From positions 62,001 through 126,000 of the forward strand of contig JACCIC010000206.1 in NCBI GenBank assembly GCA_018907035.1: DNA of 64,000 bases, given 5' to 3'. Numbering within the stretch: the stretch's first letter is position 1; each line of letters opens with the position of its first letter. A program made the position numbers and the translations under genes. A model generated the notes under the pieces. The model was not told where the DNA came from, ran no database searches, and saw only the letters and a list, made by a program, of their open reading frames with translations. This document shows, one piece after another, positions 12,360 to 24,415 of this stretch. The DNA is from Sycobia sp. Sy_11. Its lineage: Eukaryota; Arthropoda; Insecta; Hymenoptera; Epichrysomallidae.

Positions 12360-12920
12360 GACGTTCTGCACCTCCCGCCACGATTCGTATTTAGAGCCAA
12401 GGCGATCCCGATGCGAAAATAAAAGTGCAAACCTATTTTACTCCCTAATTTAATTACGATATTACTTCATTACCCCGTCCGACGAGGCTTTATTATTCAT
12501 GCGCCGACCGATGTTATGGCTGCCATCCCCTAAATTTACCCACACGCACGTATACACGCGGCTCGCGCATCCCCATACGTACGTATCTGCGCGCGAGCTT
12601 TATTTTTCGCCAATTCATTATTTAGCTCTATCGATTTGCATTTACCCTCGGGGCGCGCGACGACGGTGCTGATTATTTCATTGTCCCGATGCCGAAATTA
12701 AATAAGTAATTCGCCTTTCCTCGCGCCTTGATGGAAAATTTACTCGCAAGGGCGCGGAAGAGAAAAACTAAGCCGACCATTCGTTCGTTTTGCGCGCGTA
12801 TCGCTCGCCTCTGTCCGTTCGCGAGCTTTCAAAACTTGCTTAAATAATAATCCGGCTTGATTTTAAATTTGGAGCACGCGCACAGTGCAAATTTAATATT
12901 GAACTCCTGCCCGCCCTCCT

Positions 12921-12962
<42 letters not shown>
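12921..12962. repeat. (CA)n microsatellite
   Basis: Pure CA, about 41 bp, followed by CCCCTCCCCTCCCC. Confidence 0.97.
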
Positions 12963-12964
<2 letters not shown>

Positions 12965-13450
12965 CTCCCCTCCCCTCCTTTCTCGAACGTTATATAGGCA
13001 GAAAAAGCAATTTTAGCATTTAAGATTGAATCAGGTTCTGGTGTAATGGTGGAAATGCCATTTTCGCATGTGTATACCGTAATTGTTCGAAAGGCAGAAA
13101 CTACCTTCCAGTCGTACTAATAGTCTCGGGAGGAAGTTTTTAGCTTATCTTTCGAGCGAGTTGGACTGTTTAACTACTCCCCCCCCCCCGCCACCGTTAA
13201 CTCGACTCGCGCGAGGGACCCCGTCCGACTGGAATTGTTAATATCAAAGCAAAAAAAAATATTATCCGGAAAAACGGCTAATTACGTTATGGAAACTTAT
13301 AAATCTTGACTTTTTCCGCATTAAATTAGATTTCTCTTATATAGAATTTAAAATAAAGAATAAAGTCCGTCGCCGAGCGGGTTGTAAAAGCAGATTTTTC
13401 AAATAAGTTTCATTACCGCGCCTTTTTGAAAGTTCAGCGCGAGCGCAATA

Positions 13451-13453
<3 letters not shown>

Positions 13454-13502
<49 letters not shown>
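13454..13502. repeat. (GA)n microsatellite
   Basis: Pure GA, about 49 bp. Confidence 0.97.
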
Positions 13503-13504
<2 letters not shown>

Positions 13505-15629
13505 AGGGAGAAAAAACGAATTATAGTTGAAGTGGAACATGCAGCAGAGACAAAGCATGCAATCATGGAATTACTATGTCTGCGCGTAATTCGAGATTAT
13601 GCACGATCAATCAAAGTGCACGCGCCTTTCGTAGATTTGAAATGTAAATGCGCGCCAAGCGTATTATCTCAACAGAAGACGGAGAAGGAGAAAGAGAAGA
13701 AAAAAGAGATAGATAATAGATGTATATTTATTCGTATTACGTGGGTAGAAAATAATAATTATAATTCTTGGAGATAAACGCAATGATATAGTCCAATGTA
13801 TATAAAATATAATTTGTAAATATAAATATAAAATTAGCGACAGAATTCGTATAAATGCATATCGTCAGTGAGTAAATAATTTTTTACTTTTAATAATTTT
13901 TAACATAGTGCACATATTTCATTATTTCCACACGCAATCAACAGAGTTCATCAATCATAATAGGTATGAGAATAACGCTTTTCTATCGTAAAACATAATG
14001 TTGAAAATAGAAATAACAATTCGTACATCTATCAGTCAATGAATTAAAAAGTCACGCATTCATATCGATCAACAAACTGAAACCAGCCCTCCTTCATTAA
14101 ATACACTCGCTATTAAAATTTAAAACTGTACGTATATTATTACAAAGGTCAGCACCCTGAACTTAGGACAACGATATACCAGTTTCAATTCGTAGCCGGA
14201 ATACATCTCTTGTATTTATTTATATAAAAGATCATAAAAATATTTCCCAATGTGCTTTATTCACGGTTGCTACATAAGACGATCCTCAAAATGCTTGTCT
14301 CTTTAAATTAGCACCCAACCAATACAAAGAATATCTATAAAGAGTTGCATAACCCTATCACCTAAGGTCTTTGACGTATTATACACTCCCAAATACTATT
14401 AAATCTACAACCTATGTTTGATTTGCTGTGATTCATCGAGACGAAACATCAAACAGAAGTCTAAGTGAGGGAATAGTAACAAAAGATCATAAAGTATTCT
14501 ATTCATTTTTTTTTCTTCGAGGGTATTTCTTTGGAAGATCCATGTTAAGTCCAACGCGATCGTCAACTAATAAATGCTAGATATAAGTATATATCTGGAA
14601 TAAATATTCTCAATAACTGTGCAACTTGACACTCCTCAATTTCTCACAGAATACTTCTTTAGAGAAATAAGTATGGATTATTCTGTTCCTGAAGCAACTG
14701 AAATAATTTTCTTGCGCTAGTGGATCTCAATAGTATTATTTGCAAGCGTTTGAAACACGCGATTTTTAAAGAAAGACGATTGATTATGTGTCCATATGCG
14801 GCAATGGTGACGTATATTAAGATGTTGTTTAGGTAGCTTCATATAAATCCAAACTGCTATACCTCGTTTCAAGATAATTTCTTTAGATGACTGTTACTGA
14901 TTGAAATAGTGCTGACATTTTATTATTAATTAAATTGAAATATTAATTATTGATGTTAATTTTAAGTTTAAATATGAAATGAAGCTGATTCATTAAATTG
15001 TTTTTAAGACATTGTAGTTTTAATTTGAAGTTTCTAGAGAATACTTTGCAATAAATATTAGATTATATCTCGTATAGAGTAAAATCGATTCTTGAATCAC
15101 ATATAAAATTTCTAAGGTTCAGACGTTTTGATAAATTTGAGAACTGTACTGGTTAAAATATATGTTCTAAATGATATGGATTCTTTGAAAATAAGATGCA
15201 ATTTCTTTTAGACTTATTTAGTTTAGACTTATTTACTTTCTTAATAAATTAAATGTATGAAGTTTAAAAGTTATGTAATATTAAACCATAGATTTATGTG
15301 GAAATTTGAAACACGTAAAGAAATAAGCGAATGATATTAAACTTATTTATGTTAGCGTTGTGACGTTGTGTTTATAGTTTAAGAAAAAATGTATACAATT
15401 GACTCGGGTGCGCGATTACCTCGGACAAAAGCGGCTGCGAGATAAATAATTTCATGATACGTTAAATAAAACGAAATTTTTAGTTGTGAAGCAAAGGCAA
15501 GAAAAGAGAGATTTTGAAATGTTTAAATTTAAGTAAAATTATATATTACAAAGCGACTGTAAAAATAGAAGTCGATAAAAAGGGCTCCTAAAAATCGCGA
15601 GCAGACTCTCGTTATAGGCCAAACAACGT
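13503..15629. other. AT-rich unique stretch
   Basis: No repeats found and no frame above 81 codons. Parts of 14080-14720 have a more balanced composition than their surroundings and could be an eroded mobile element, but no protein motif was convincing. Confidence 0.5.
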
Positions 15630-16209
15630 GTACAAATAAGGTATACACATTGATCCGTGCCGTGACGGGAAAACCGAAGATTTGCTCGTAAAATAGCTTA
15701 TATACGGTTTCACAAATAGGTGGTCGAATACTTGCTATTGAGAAAATCTTGAGGTTTTCAAAAGAGGTTAAATGGTTATGCTACCTAAAAACATTGATCC
15801 GTGCTGTGACAGGAAATTCGGATATTTTCCTTAAAAGAAAGCCTTTCTACATACTTATATTGAAATAAGTCGTATTCTAGCTTTCGGAAAATATCGAGAA
15901 TTTCAAAATCAGGGGACGTGTATGGTTGGCCACCTCGGGCTCTCCATCCGTCTGGCTGCGCGAAGAGTTTGGGCTGCGATCGGCGCGAGCGAGGCTTATC
16001 GCTTGTAATTGGACTCTTTTTTGGGGGGAGTAAAGAGTCTATAAAATAACACCGTGAGAGCGTTTGAGTCATTACTTTTTCTCGTCTTTGCTACGGTACG
16101 CATCGTTTTTGTATTTCTATTTTTATATATTAAACATTGTTTTATTGGAACTTTTGTTATTGTTTTGTTTTAATTATAATAAATCCCGGCATTTGTTTTA
16201 TTTGTAACA
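15630..16209 (+). mobile_element. Possible solo LTR or LTR fragment
   Basis: A TATAAAA box at 16040-16046 follows the tandem duplication. Downstream are an AATAAA signal at 16179-16184 and a TGTAACA end at about 16203-16209. Together these resemble a U3-R-U5 arrangement. The 5' boundary is unclear (TGTACAAA at about 15629 is a candidate), no target-site duplication was found, and no gag or pol remnants were recognised nearby. It may instead be unrelated unique sequence. Confidence 0.3.
15650..15930. repeat. Divergent tandem duplication, period about 141 bp
   Basis: The first unit starts ATTGATCCGTGCCGTGAC (15650) and the second ATTGATCCGTGCTGTGAC (about 15792). Similarity continues through an AAAAGA/AAAGAAAG block, a GAAAATCTTGAGG versus GAAAATATCGAGAAT block, and a final ATGGTTATGCTACC versus ATGGTTGGCCACC block. 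Both units therefore align end to end despite heavy divergence. It lies directly upstream of a possible LTR promoter, which would fit U3 enhancer repeats; that link is inference. Confidence 0.7.
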
Positions 16210-16552
16210 ATGACTGTAAGGAAATGTAATATCGCTTATTAAATATGCGTTTTCAACGGTCAATGAGATCCTCCGCAACCCTATATTATACGGTTATCGT
16301 CAACAATTCAAACAAACAATTCAATCCAAGTATTAGACGTGCAATAAATCATATCGTGTTACACCAGTTGTGAGAAAATAATTTGTTGTTTTTTTACTCG
16401 AAAATCGTGTTGCAAATATTTTTTAAAAAAATTGGATGACAATCAATTACGAAAAATAATATTTTTAAGAAAATACAAAATTAAGTTTAGTATTTGGATA
16501 AGAAAATAGACATTTTTCATAAAAGCAATTTTTATCGTTCTTTAAATAATGC

Positions 16553-16975
16553 CTAAAAAATGTGAAAAAGCAGTACATTTTCATTCTTTAAATTATGGCT
16601 AGAAAAATTGAAAGAGAAAGGTATTTTCATTCTTAAAATGCATGTAACAGAAATTCCGGATTTAATATTCTGACAGTTGAATATGCATTTGATATTTAAT
16701 TGTGTCCAAATCGGAAAATCTAAAGAATCTTTATAATATAATCGTAACTTCTTCCTCTGTTTAGATTTACAGATGTAAGATTTTAGATTTTGATCTAAAC
16801 GGCGAGACCAAGAACTATAAATCCAATCGGGTTTCCACAACTCCAAAAACTTCATATCAGAAATTCTCATTCTGAACATAATAACGAAGCATGCCACACC
16901 CTCCTTCTGAATTTCAGTTCTTAACAGTAAGAGCCTAATGTTCATCATGATTATTTTATTATACTTTTTTATCAT
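16553..16975 (-). other. 140-codon open frame, no recognised domain
   Basis: It is the longest open frame in AT-rich DNA not built from a simple repeat. The product is Lys-, Leu- and Ile-rich with several tryptophans (around residues 67-76 and 112). No signal peptide, motif or family was recognised, and no splice or promoter context is evident. It may be chance, a decayed mobile-element fragment, or one exon; chance is the most likely. Confidence 0.12.
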
Positions 16976-18840
16976 TACTTAATCTTTTAGCACTACTTTT
17001 ATTATAATAATTATTATTAATATTAATGGTTGTACTATTGTGATCAATCTATTGAGTACTTAATCTATTGATATGAGCTTGTCGCTAACTATGTCATTAA
17101 TATTACATTAATCAAGTATTTGTAATAAACATATGCAAGATTTAATGAGGCGAGTATGGCCACAAATATTAATTCTCGACATAATTCAACCTAGCCGTGC
17201 TATCCTTATTTATATTTGGACCATTTTCCTTTTGCCTCGATAATCTAAAAGGGATTGTATACGTTAGAACTCAAATATTCATTATGAACAATCGACGTGC
17301 ACCGGGGAGCAGTTGCCCATTCATGATTCGCCAACATCCAGAGTATTAAAGGTTGTAAGTGTACACTGTGCTTGGAACATTAGAATGTGTTGCTCTCTCC
17401 TTGTTAAGTCCACTATCATGGTTGATACATCATTAACACCGGCATGTTCTCCTAGATTGGCAGGCTACTTGAACTAAGATGCAGTAAGTAATGCTACAGT
17501 TGAGAAGAAGGTAATGGAAACCGTTCTAAGAATACCTTACGCATATAGCTCTCAATATATACCTTATTGTATGTCGTCAAAATCAATTGCGACTGAAAGT
17601 AATGAGCAAAAAGGTTTCGTACGTTCTTCGTGGCCATCTGTGGCGTGTGACAGTTCAACTCGAGCTATGGAAAAAATATTGTTCAAGACAACTTACACCA
17701 CTGTTTGTTAGTCATGGCCCTCTTAGTACTTCTTCTCAGAGCATTAGAATCTTCAATGGTCGATTATAAATTCATGATACAGCACTTGATTGGTTTGCAA
17801 TTCGGATAGTATGGTAATTAATGTGTTACCAGTATTGAAGTTGTTAGGTTTCTCGGTAAATTAATAGCATAAATTGTAGAATTGCTTTTCGTCGGAAGAG
17901 CATTTCAATAACAGGATGCCCTTACATTCTCTCCTTGATATTTAAATAAGGTTCCATCGAGCCACACAAATATAGATAATTTCAATACATAAAATATCAG
18001 TATTCATTTCATAATTTCAATAAATAAAATAATTCAGTATTAAACATTAAAAAATCAAATATCAAATTGTCTAGAGTCTGAAGTTTGTTATTATTAAATT
18101 ATTCGAAATAGATATCGCTACGTAATCGAACCCGACAAATGCGTTAGCTTATAATTACTCATTCTAAACTTTTTGACGCAATATAAACAAGGGACGTCTT
18201 GCGAAACGATCGCCATGTAAAAGTCAGAATATACTTATTATATTCGCAATTACTTCGTAGTTTGATAAGTTCGTATCTACCCATAAGAATACAAGACGAA
18301 TTATGCGCGACGCGTAGGGCGCGGAAATTGTGTCTCGCTTGCGTATGCATCTCTTGATCTTTTATCTCGGCCTCTATGATTACAACGAATTTATTCTGAT
18401 TTATTGATTTTAATTAAATTCTTATTTGTTGGTCTATTTCTAAGTTAGTTTATTAATGCACGTACACACATACGGCAGACCTTTACAATTATAATTATTA
18501 TGTAATAAAGATATTTATCAGCTGCGATTTTTTATGCCAACGGGCTATTTTTTTAACAGATATTTGTTGAATGTAAAATAAATGTCTAAGGAGCTGAACT
18601 CAGTCGTGTTATTTTCAAACATCAGAAAGAAATTCTAACGGCCAAGAGTTGGTTACTTTCAGTGAACGAAAAAAATAGTAAGTAATATTATTAATAGTAA
18701 TAGTAAGTAAAGCTGTTGAATGCAATTTTATTCTCAATAAAACAGTCGAACAATTCTCTTGCAGTTTCGAAGAATTCCATAGAAAGTTGAAGATGTTTGG
18801 AACGGAAGCAGCCAATTTCAGCAGCATGATTGCACGCGCT
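16976..18840. other. AT-rich unique stretch
   Basis: The 17130-17960 part has balanced base use and two short overlapping frames (17514-17711, 17587-17769), without recognised domains. Confidence 0.5.
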
Positions 18841-19600
18841 TAAAAGAAAATTCAACCGCTACGAGTGTCTTGGACGAAATCTCGCCCCGCTGTTCGCGTG
18901 GATCGAGCAAAGACGTTAATATACAAAGGAAAGCGAAACGAGAAAGAGAGCGAGAGAGAGCGAGAGAGAGAGAGAGAGAGAGGGCGCCGAAGCAAAAAGA
19001 AAATACGCGCGAAAAATCGAGCGTACTCGTGGCTCGAGTAGCGGGTGGGTGGAAGGACGGGTTTACTTACCCGCGCGAACATAACCCTCCCCCCCCCCAT
19101 CAGTTCTCGCTCGAATCTCGTCCCACAACAAAGTGTCGAATAGCCGGCTAAATGGCATCGTGGCCGGTATCGCCGGCGGGAGCCTCGCGAATCTACGCGA
19201 AAACAATGGATGCGCGCACGCGGGCAGACGAAACGGAGGAGAAGCAAAAACGGCGAGTCGCGGCGGGGAGGGGGGGAAGGAGCTGAAAGAGCGAGCGATC
19301 GCCACGTGGAACGACGACGTAAAACCGCGCGCCGCCCGAGACGAGATTAATGTGTAATGGGGAAGCGGTGGGCGCGAGAGGGGGGAGGGGGTATAATGCA
19401 GTTCGCCGTACGCCGCGCTCAGCTCCGCGATTCTCTCGTTGCATGAATCAAACACGGTCTCTCCGTCGGGCGCAGTGTTTTCGTCGAGTACCGAATGAGG
19501 GGCGGGGGGGTGGGGGTAATGAAAGGGGACAGGGAGCGCATAACTGATCGCTGCATATTTATCCACTTAGTGTATGGAGGACAAAAAAAAAATCGAGCTC
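18841..19600. other. CpG-rich block
   Basis: Open frames on both strands throughout reflect few stops. Contains a GA tract and several G runs. Confidence 0.55.
18945..18982. repeat. (GA)n with GC interruptions
   Basis: GA with two GAGC breaks, then a pure run of about 20 bp. Confidence 0.93.
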
Positions 19601-20559
19601 GGGACATAATAAGAATTTTAATTAATAAAATGAGTCTCTGTGTTTTTTACCCTTAAATTACAGGATGATTTTAATTTCCATTCGGGAATCGATTTCGGGA
19701 CAAAATGTACGGGGGTCCTATTGCCCCGAGCTTATAAAATCTAGGCCGGATGGTTCTCCTCTGCTTTTCCACAAAAACGAAAATTTTTAACGTAACCAAA
19801 TATCCTCTTTGTATTACAGGGAAACTCAAAATTACGCTGCATCTTTTTATTCGGACGTTCTTACGGAGAAAAATAAAAAGCCTGCGCTCTTGTCCTATCT
19901 GTCTTGAATGGCTGTCTATCTATTGGCCTGTCTCTATCTGTTTTTTCCACTCTTCTTTGTATTATAGGCACTCCGAGCTTATGGAAGCACAGTCGACATC
20001 GAGAAAAATGTTTTAACAATCATTACTTTCCTATATCTTTTCTATTAGTAAATAGTTAATATGCAAGTGTTTAATTGTAAAATTGCAAAATTACTATTAT
20101 TCTGTTGTATTATTATTTGTATTATTACTTTTATTTGTAATTATTTGAATTGTATTATTACTTTTATTTTTATTGTAAAATTGTAAAATTGCGCAAGTGT
20201 GCCCCTCTGTTATCGGTACATACATACATACACGATTCAACCTTCTTCTCATTGTAATGGGAATTGTTTTGCCCTCATCCTCCCAACGTATTTATTAAAA
20301 GCCCAATCGATCGCTTTTGAAGTTCTTATTTTATTTATTAAATCGCATTGTGAAATCGTATTTTTTATAACGTAACTCTAACCTCAAAGTCAGCACTGTT
20401 GAACGATTTTTCGTATGTTGGGACGTAAAATATCATTCGACAACTCGCGAGTCTACCTCCTCTGTAAAATAACTCACGAGGTAAATAAGGTCAGCTATCG
20501 CTATTTTAACTTATATCATTAAGCTCGCTCGAAAGATAGTCATTTACTATTGCTCTGCG
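19601..20559. other. AT-rich stretch without recognised genes
   Basis: A short duplicated TGTATTATTACTTTTATTT motif occurs at about 20124 and 20151. A TACA tetranucleotide repeat lies near 20219. Confidence 0.55.
20219..20234. repeat. (TACA)n tetranucleotide repeat
   Basis: Four TACA units. Confidence 0.85.
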
Positions 20560-21320
20560 CTATTTTTCTTTAACATCTGGTCAATCTTATTTGTCGCTCG
20601 ATTATTTATAACAGTCGATGCTCTATAAAATTTGAACGTTCGCGCCCGTATGCGATACACGCGCGCGCAGCTAAATAGGACCGTGAGTCCGTAGCTCAAA
20701 TGAATATCTGTCAGTCTTTTCCCACCCTCCGCCGCCCGCCCGTAAAACTCATCCCGTGTCGAATTCACCGCGCGCCGCGCGTGTATTATGCATCGATGAC
20801 CGATGCGCGCTCGATTGGAGCGCCAAGCCGGCGCGCGGCCGCCACTTGTGAAAACTGTCGCGCGCCCCGGTGACTGCTGGCTCCCTCGCCCCCTCCCCCC
20901 GCCCCCGCCCGCTGGGATCCTCCGCACCCGTCCACGCTCGCTCTCCCCTTATCCCGGTGTCGCGCAATTAGTCCTCGAGTCACCGAGCCGCGGAGCGACG
21001 GGGGGCAGAGGGGGGGTTGGGGGAGTCGAAGCGGAGCAGTCCCGAAAAAGGCAAATTTATGTCCCCTCGAACGTGACGAAATGGCGTCGCGGGCGATTGT
21101 AGCGGCGCTACCGCGACGCCGCCGAGTCTTCCGGTATTTCGTGCGTTGTCGCGGACAATTACGTAGACGGCGAGTGGCGCGATCCAGCTCTCAGCGGTCC
21201 CACGTCCTTCTTAAGTCGACCCGCGACTAGCGAGTTCGCTGGATTATCCACACCTTGACCGTGCGACTCGTCGTCTGGCAAATCTTGGATAGTTGGTAAG
21301 CGGGAGGGGGGCGGGGTTCA
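20560..21320. other. CpG-rich block
   Basis: The CG-dense core is 20640-21290. AAATGGCG near 21079 resembles a Pho/YY1 core site. No simple repeats, which sets this block apart from most other CpG-rich blocks here. Confidence 0.45.
21081..21230 (+). other. Short open frame in a CpG-rich block with a donor-like site downstream
   Basis: A 49-codon Arg-rich frame starts at an ATG with G at -3 and +4 inside the CpG-rich block 20560-21320. A GGTAAGC donor-like sequence lies at about 21295-21301. This could be a first exon, but Arg-rich frames are expected by chance in such DNA. Confidence 0.1.
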
Positions 21321-22127
21321 ATGTTATCGATAGAGAGACAAATAAAATCTGAACATAATCAAGTTTCTTTAATTCGCAAAATTAAATGTAGAACCAACGA
21401 CGTTGACTCATTGTGCAAATTATCAAATTATTATTAAGTTTTCAGATGGGAAAACTTATAAGCTAAAGCGCAATTAATTGCCCTACATACCGTCGTAGAA
21501 ATGGTGGAGATCCATTAATCACATTCATTCTGGGATATCTCGGCAAAATTCGAGATAGTTTTAATCGCGAGAAGAGAAATGGTCGGTGGAATGTTAAACA
21601 AAAAAGTCTTTCGATCCTTTACGACCATTAAATTATGAAATTGATCGTTCCTCATTGGAGTGTAAAATATTATTTTTTTTTTTCAAAAGAGGTAAAGAAG
21701 AATTAACGTATAAGAGGCTGAAATCGCCCTAACGATCAGTACGCGGGAAAATATTCTGAAAAATCGATTTTTACCGCTCGTTCAGTTATTATCGCGGAAT
21801 CGAGACTCCAGAGGGGTATCATTACTACAATTATTGAAATTCTTCCATATATTTATCGAACCAGAAACTTTTATAACTAATCATTAAACGACTCTGTACA
21901 GCCATTAGAGCTCGCTCGGATTGCATGGCAAAATGCAAAAATGAAGTAAACACAATTAAAGTTTATAGATCGGAGCACGTGAGGAATGGGATTAAGTTTC
22001 GAAATTACTTCGGCTGCCGTCGAGGCGAGGAATTAAAATTTCATAGTTTCATAACGAGATGCAGGGAAACAATCGTATTGATTTAAATATCTCCATTTAA
22101 ATTCTGCATATAATCCACTGCATCATA

Positions 22128-22131
<4 letters not shown>
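21321..22131. other. AT-rich stretch without recognised genes
   Basis: Nothing seen apart from a T run at 21673. Confidence 0.6.
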
Positions 22132-22192
<61 letters not shown>

Positions 22193-22196
22193 TATA
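22132..22196. repeat. (TA)n microsatellite
   Basis: About 65 bp, among the longest TA tracts here, with a single TACA interruption near the 3' end. Confidence 0.97.
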
Positions 22197-22732
22197 GATT
22201 GGTGCCTTGACTGGCATTAATTGCGAATTCAATTTAAAATCCGAAGCGCCTTACGTAGTTTTAAAAGTAAAGAAATTCTTTTTTAATATTGATGCTCGCT
22301 TGTTTATTTACAACCTACTTTCGACTAATAAAAGTTTTAACTATTCAAGTCGGGTTGGGGTGGGGAAGATGGTGGAGGGGGGGGCAAATGGAGGGGGGAC
22401 TTTACAGTGTCTTCAGTTATAAAGTTTAAATTTATTAAAAGAAAATATAAACTTTTTATTTATGAATTGGATTATAAGTATAAAAGTCGTTAAAAGAAAA
22501 GTAATGAAGAGCAGTAAGAGATCGTTACTTTGAACGCAGCCGTAGTTATACTTTTGTTTTTACGACTTCTTTTCTTGTAATTTAGTAGAAAAATAAAGGT
22601 CCCTACCCCTCCTCCTTCGCCATCCTCCGCCCCTCCGCCCTTTTTTTTCATAGAAAGTTTCAGCACATATTAATGTAACATTTCTCAGCTTAATAAAATC
22701 ATTTGCTCCAGTTTGCGCTCGGACATGCGAGA

Positions 22733-22743
22733 CAGAGAGAGTA

Positions 22744-22813
<70 letters not shown>
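22733..22813. repeat. (GA)n microsatellite, longest GA tract
   Basis: A pure GA core of about 65 bp (22749-22813) with a short degenerate GA lead-in containing GTAAGAAG. Confidence 0.97.
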
Positions 22814-22815
<2 letters not shown>

Positions 22816-23311
22816 TAGGGCGATATAGAGAGAGAGAAAGAACGAGTGATAAATGGGTGGGGCATGCGTTTTCCATTGGAAAAAGGGGGGAAGGGGACCG
22901 CTAAAGGCGGATCTCCGGCGTAACGCATATCAAAGGCCTAAGGAGAAAGAAAGCTCGTCGGTTTTGTGCGCCGACGGGGCAGGGGCGAAGGAGGGGAGGG
23001 TGGGCGCGGGGAAGAGAGAGCCACCCGCTAAATACACACGAGGGAAGGTGGGGCGTGCACGCGCGGCGCGTAGATTCAGCGAGGGATGAAGGGAGGACGA
23101 GGCAGGGGGATAGGGAGGACTCGCGAACCCGATCGCGCATAAATGTGCATACATGCACGACAAAACACTTATTATACGCGTGTAACTCGAGTCCGCGCCG
23201 AGCCGCGCGCGCCCGCGCCAGAGATCAATACGCCTAATAGAGGGTATCTATAGTGCGCAACCCGCGCTCATTTACTTAATTGTGTTCTATACAGCGTATA
23301 ACCGAGCGACG

Positions 23312-23344
<33 letters not shown>

Positions 23345-23390
23345 TATATATATATAGTGAGAGAGAAAAGAGAGAGAGAGAGAGAGAGAG
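23312..23390. repeat. Compound (TA)n-(GA)n microsatellite
   Basis: TA to about 23356 with one AA slip at 23337-23338, running directly into a GA tract with one AAAA interruption to about 23390. Confidence 0.95.
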
Positions 23391-23530
23391 CTGGAGGCGC
23401 CGATGTATGGTTTCGTTCTCTGTCTCTTTCTCTTTCTCACTCCCTGTTCCCCTCTCGCCGCCCCCACCACCTCCCACACTTAGGCCATTTCACTGTGTGT
23501 GCGCTTGTGCGTATGTATCTATGTGTGCCT

Positions 23531-23531
<1 letters not shown>

Positions 23532-23588
<57 letters not shown>
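23532..23588. repeat. (GT)n microsatellite
   Basis: Pure GT, 57 bp, followed directly by CCCGCGCGCGCGCGG. Confidence 0.97.
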
Positions 23589-23590
<2 letters not shown>

Positions 23591-23814
23591 CCGCGCGCGC
23601 GCGGCGCATATACGAGGTGGGGCGAGAATACACACGGATCCGCTCATGCTCGTATGAATTTATAGGCCTCTGTTGACGTATAGCGGGAGGGGAGGAAGAA
23701 ACAGAGGGGAGAGAAGTCGCGTCTCTCTCGCACTCTATACCTTCCTCCCACCCTTTCTCCATCCCTCCCCCCACTCTTCTCTCTATCCGCACTGCATACA
23801 TGTATTTATTATAT

Positions 23815-23832
23815 ATGTGTGTGTGTGTGTGT

Positions 23833-23869
<37 letters not shown>
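23815..23869. repeat. (GT)n microsatellite
   Basis: About 55 bp GT with one TATG interruption, in the same orientation as the tract 230 bp upstream. Confidence 0.97.
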
Positions 23870-23871
<2 letters not shown>

Positions 23872-24248
23872 TGATTTTCTCCATCTCTCTCTCTATAAAT
23901 ATATATCTTTTTGCCGTACAGCGATTTCGCTTTCAGCCAGATCTTGCGAAAGGCCTCAGCGGGCGGCGCGGCGAGAGCCCGATCGAACCTTCCTTTTTCT
24001 TTTTTTCTTTTTATTTATTTTTTTTTTTCTTTTATTATTTTCATCTCTACGCGCGCGGTGCGGCCCTAACGATACGGCGCCGACGTTTATATAGACAAAC
24101 TGTATTATTAAAACTTCAATTCTTGTTGGAAACCTTTTGAGATCGCCGGGGAAATGTACGACGCCCGGATCGATACGGCAAAATACATTTCTTATAGAAA
24201 ACAGCCATTTTCATTTATAAAGCAAACTCGACCAGCCATTTCGCTCAA

Positions 24249-24250
<2 letters not shown>

Positions 24251-24303
<53 letters not shown>

Positions 24304-24318
24304 TCGCGCGCGCGCGTT
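24251..24318. repeat. (TA)n followed by (CG)n alternating run
   Basis: TA for 50 bp (24251-24301), then GC-alternating bases to about 24317. This gives a continuous purine-pyrimidine alternation except for a short TGCTCG junction. Confidence 0.93.
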
Positions 24319-24398
24319 GCTTTACGTAGCGGGATAACTTTTTTACTCCCGTCTCTCCTCCCCTTCCACTTTCCCGGTGCACCCCTCCTCCCGTCACT

Positions 24399-24415
24399 CT
24401 CTCTCTCTCTCTCTC
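24399..24415. repeat. Short (CT)n tract
   Basis: About 17 bp of CT in a pyrimidine-rich run (24350-24420). Confidence 0.85.

Larger units (their letters stand above)
11400..12900. other. CpG-rich block
   Basis: Purine-rich at 11560-11720 and pyrimidine-rich at 12040-12170. The open frames cross the GA and CT tracts. No gene is recognised. Confidence 0.55.

Noticed and set aside
12900..13000. CRISPR-like or satellite array
   Set aside because: It is a simple CA repeat; no repeat-spacer arrangement exists anywhere in the window.
14080..14720. Possible eroded Copia-type coding sequence on the minus strand
   Set aside because: Only a short NKAHWEIF-like fragment resembles the family; the flanking frames show no supporting motifs.
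13755..15600. Telomeric TTAGG repeats or rRNA/histone clusters
   Set aside because: None were seen here or elsewhere in the window.
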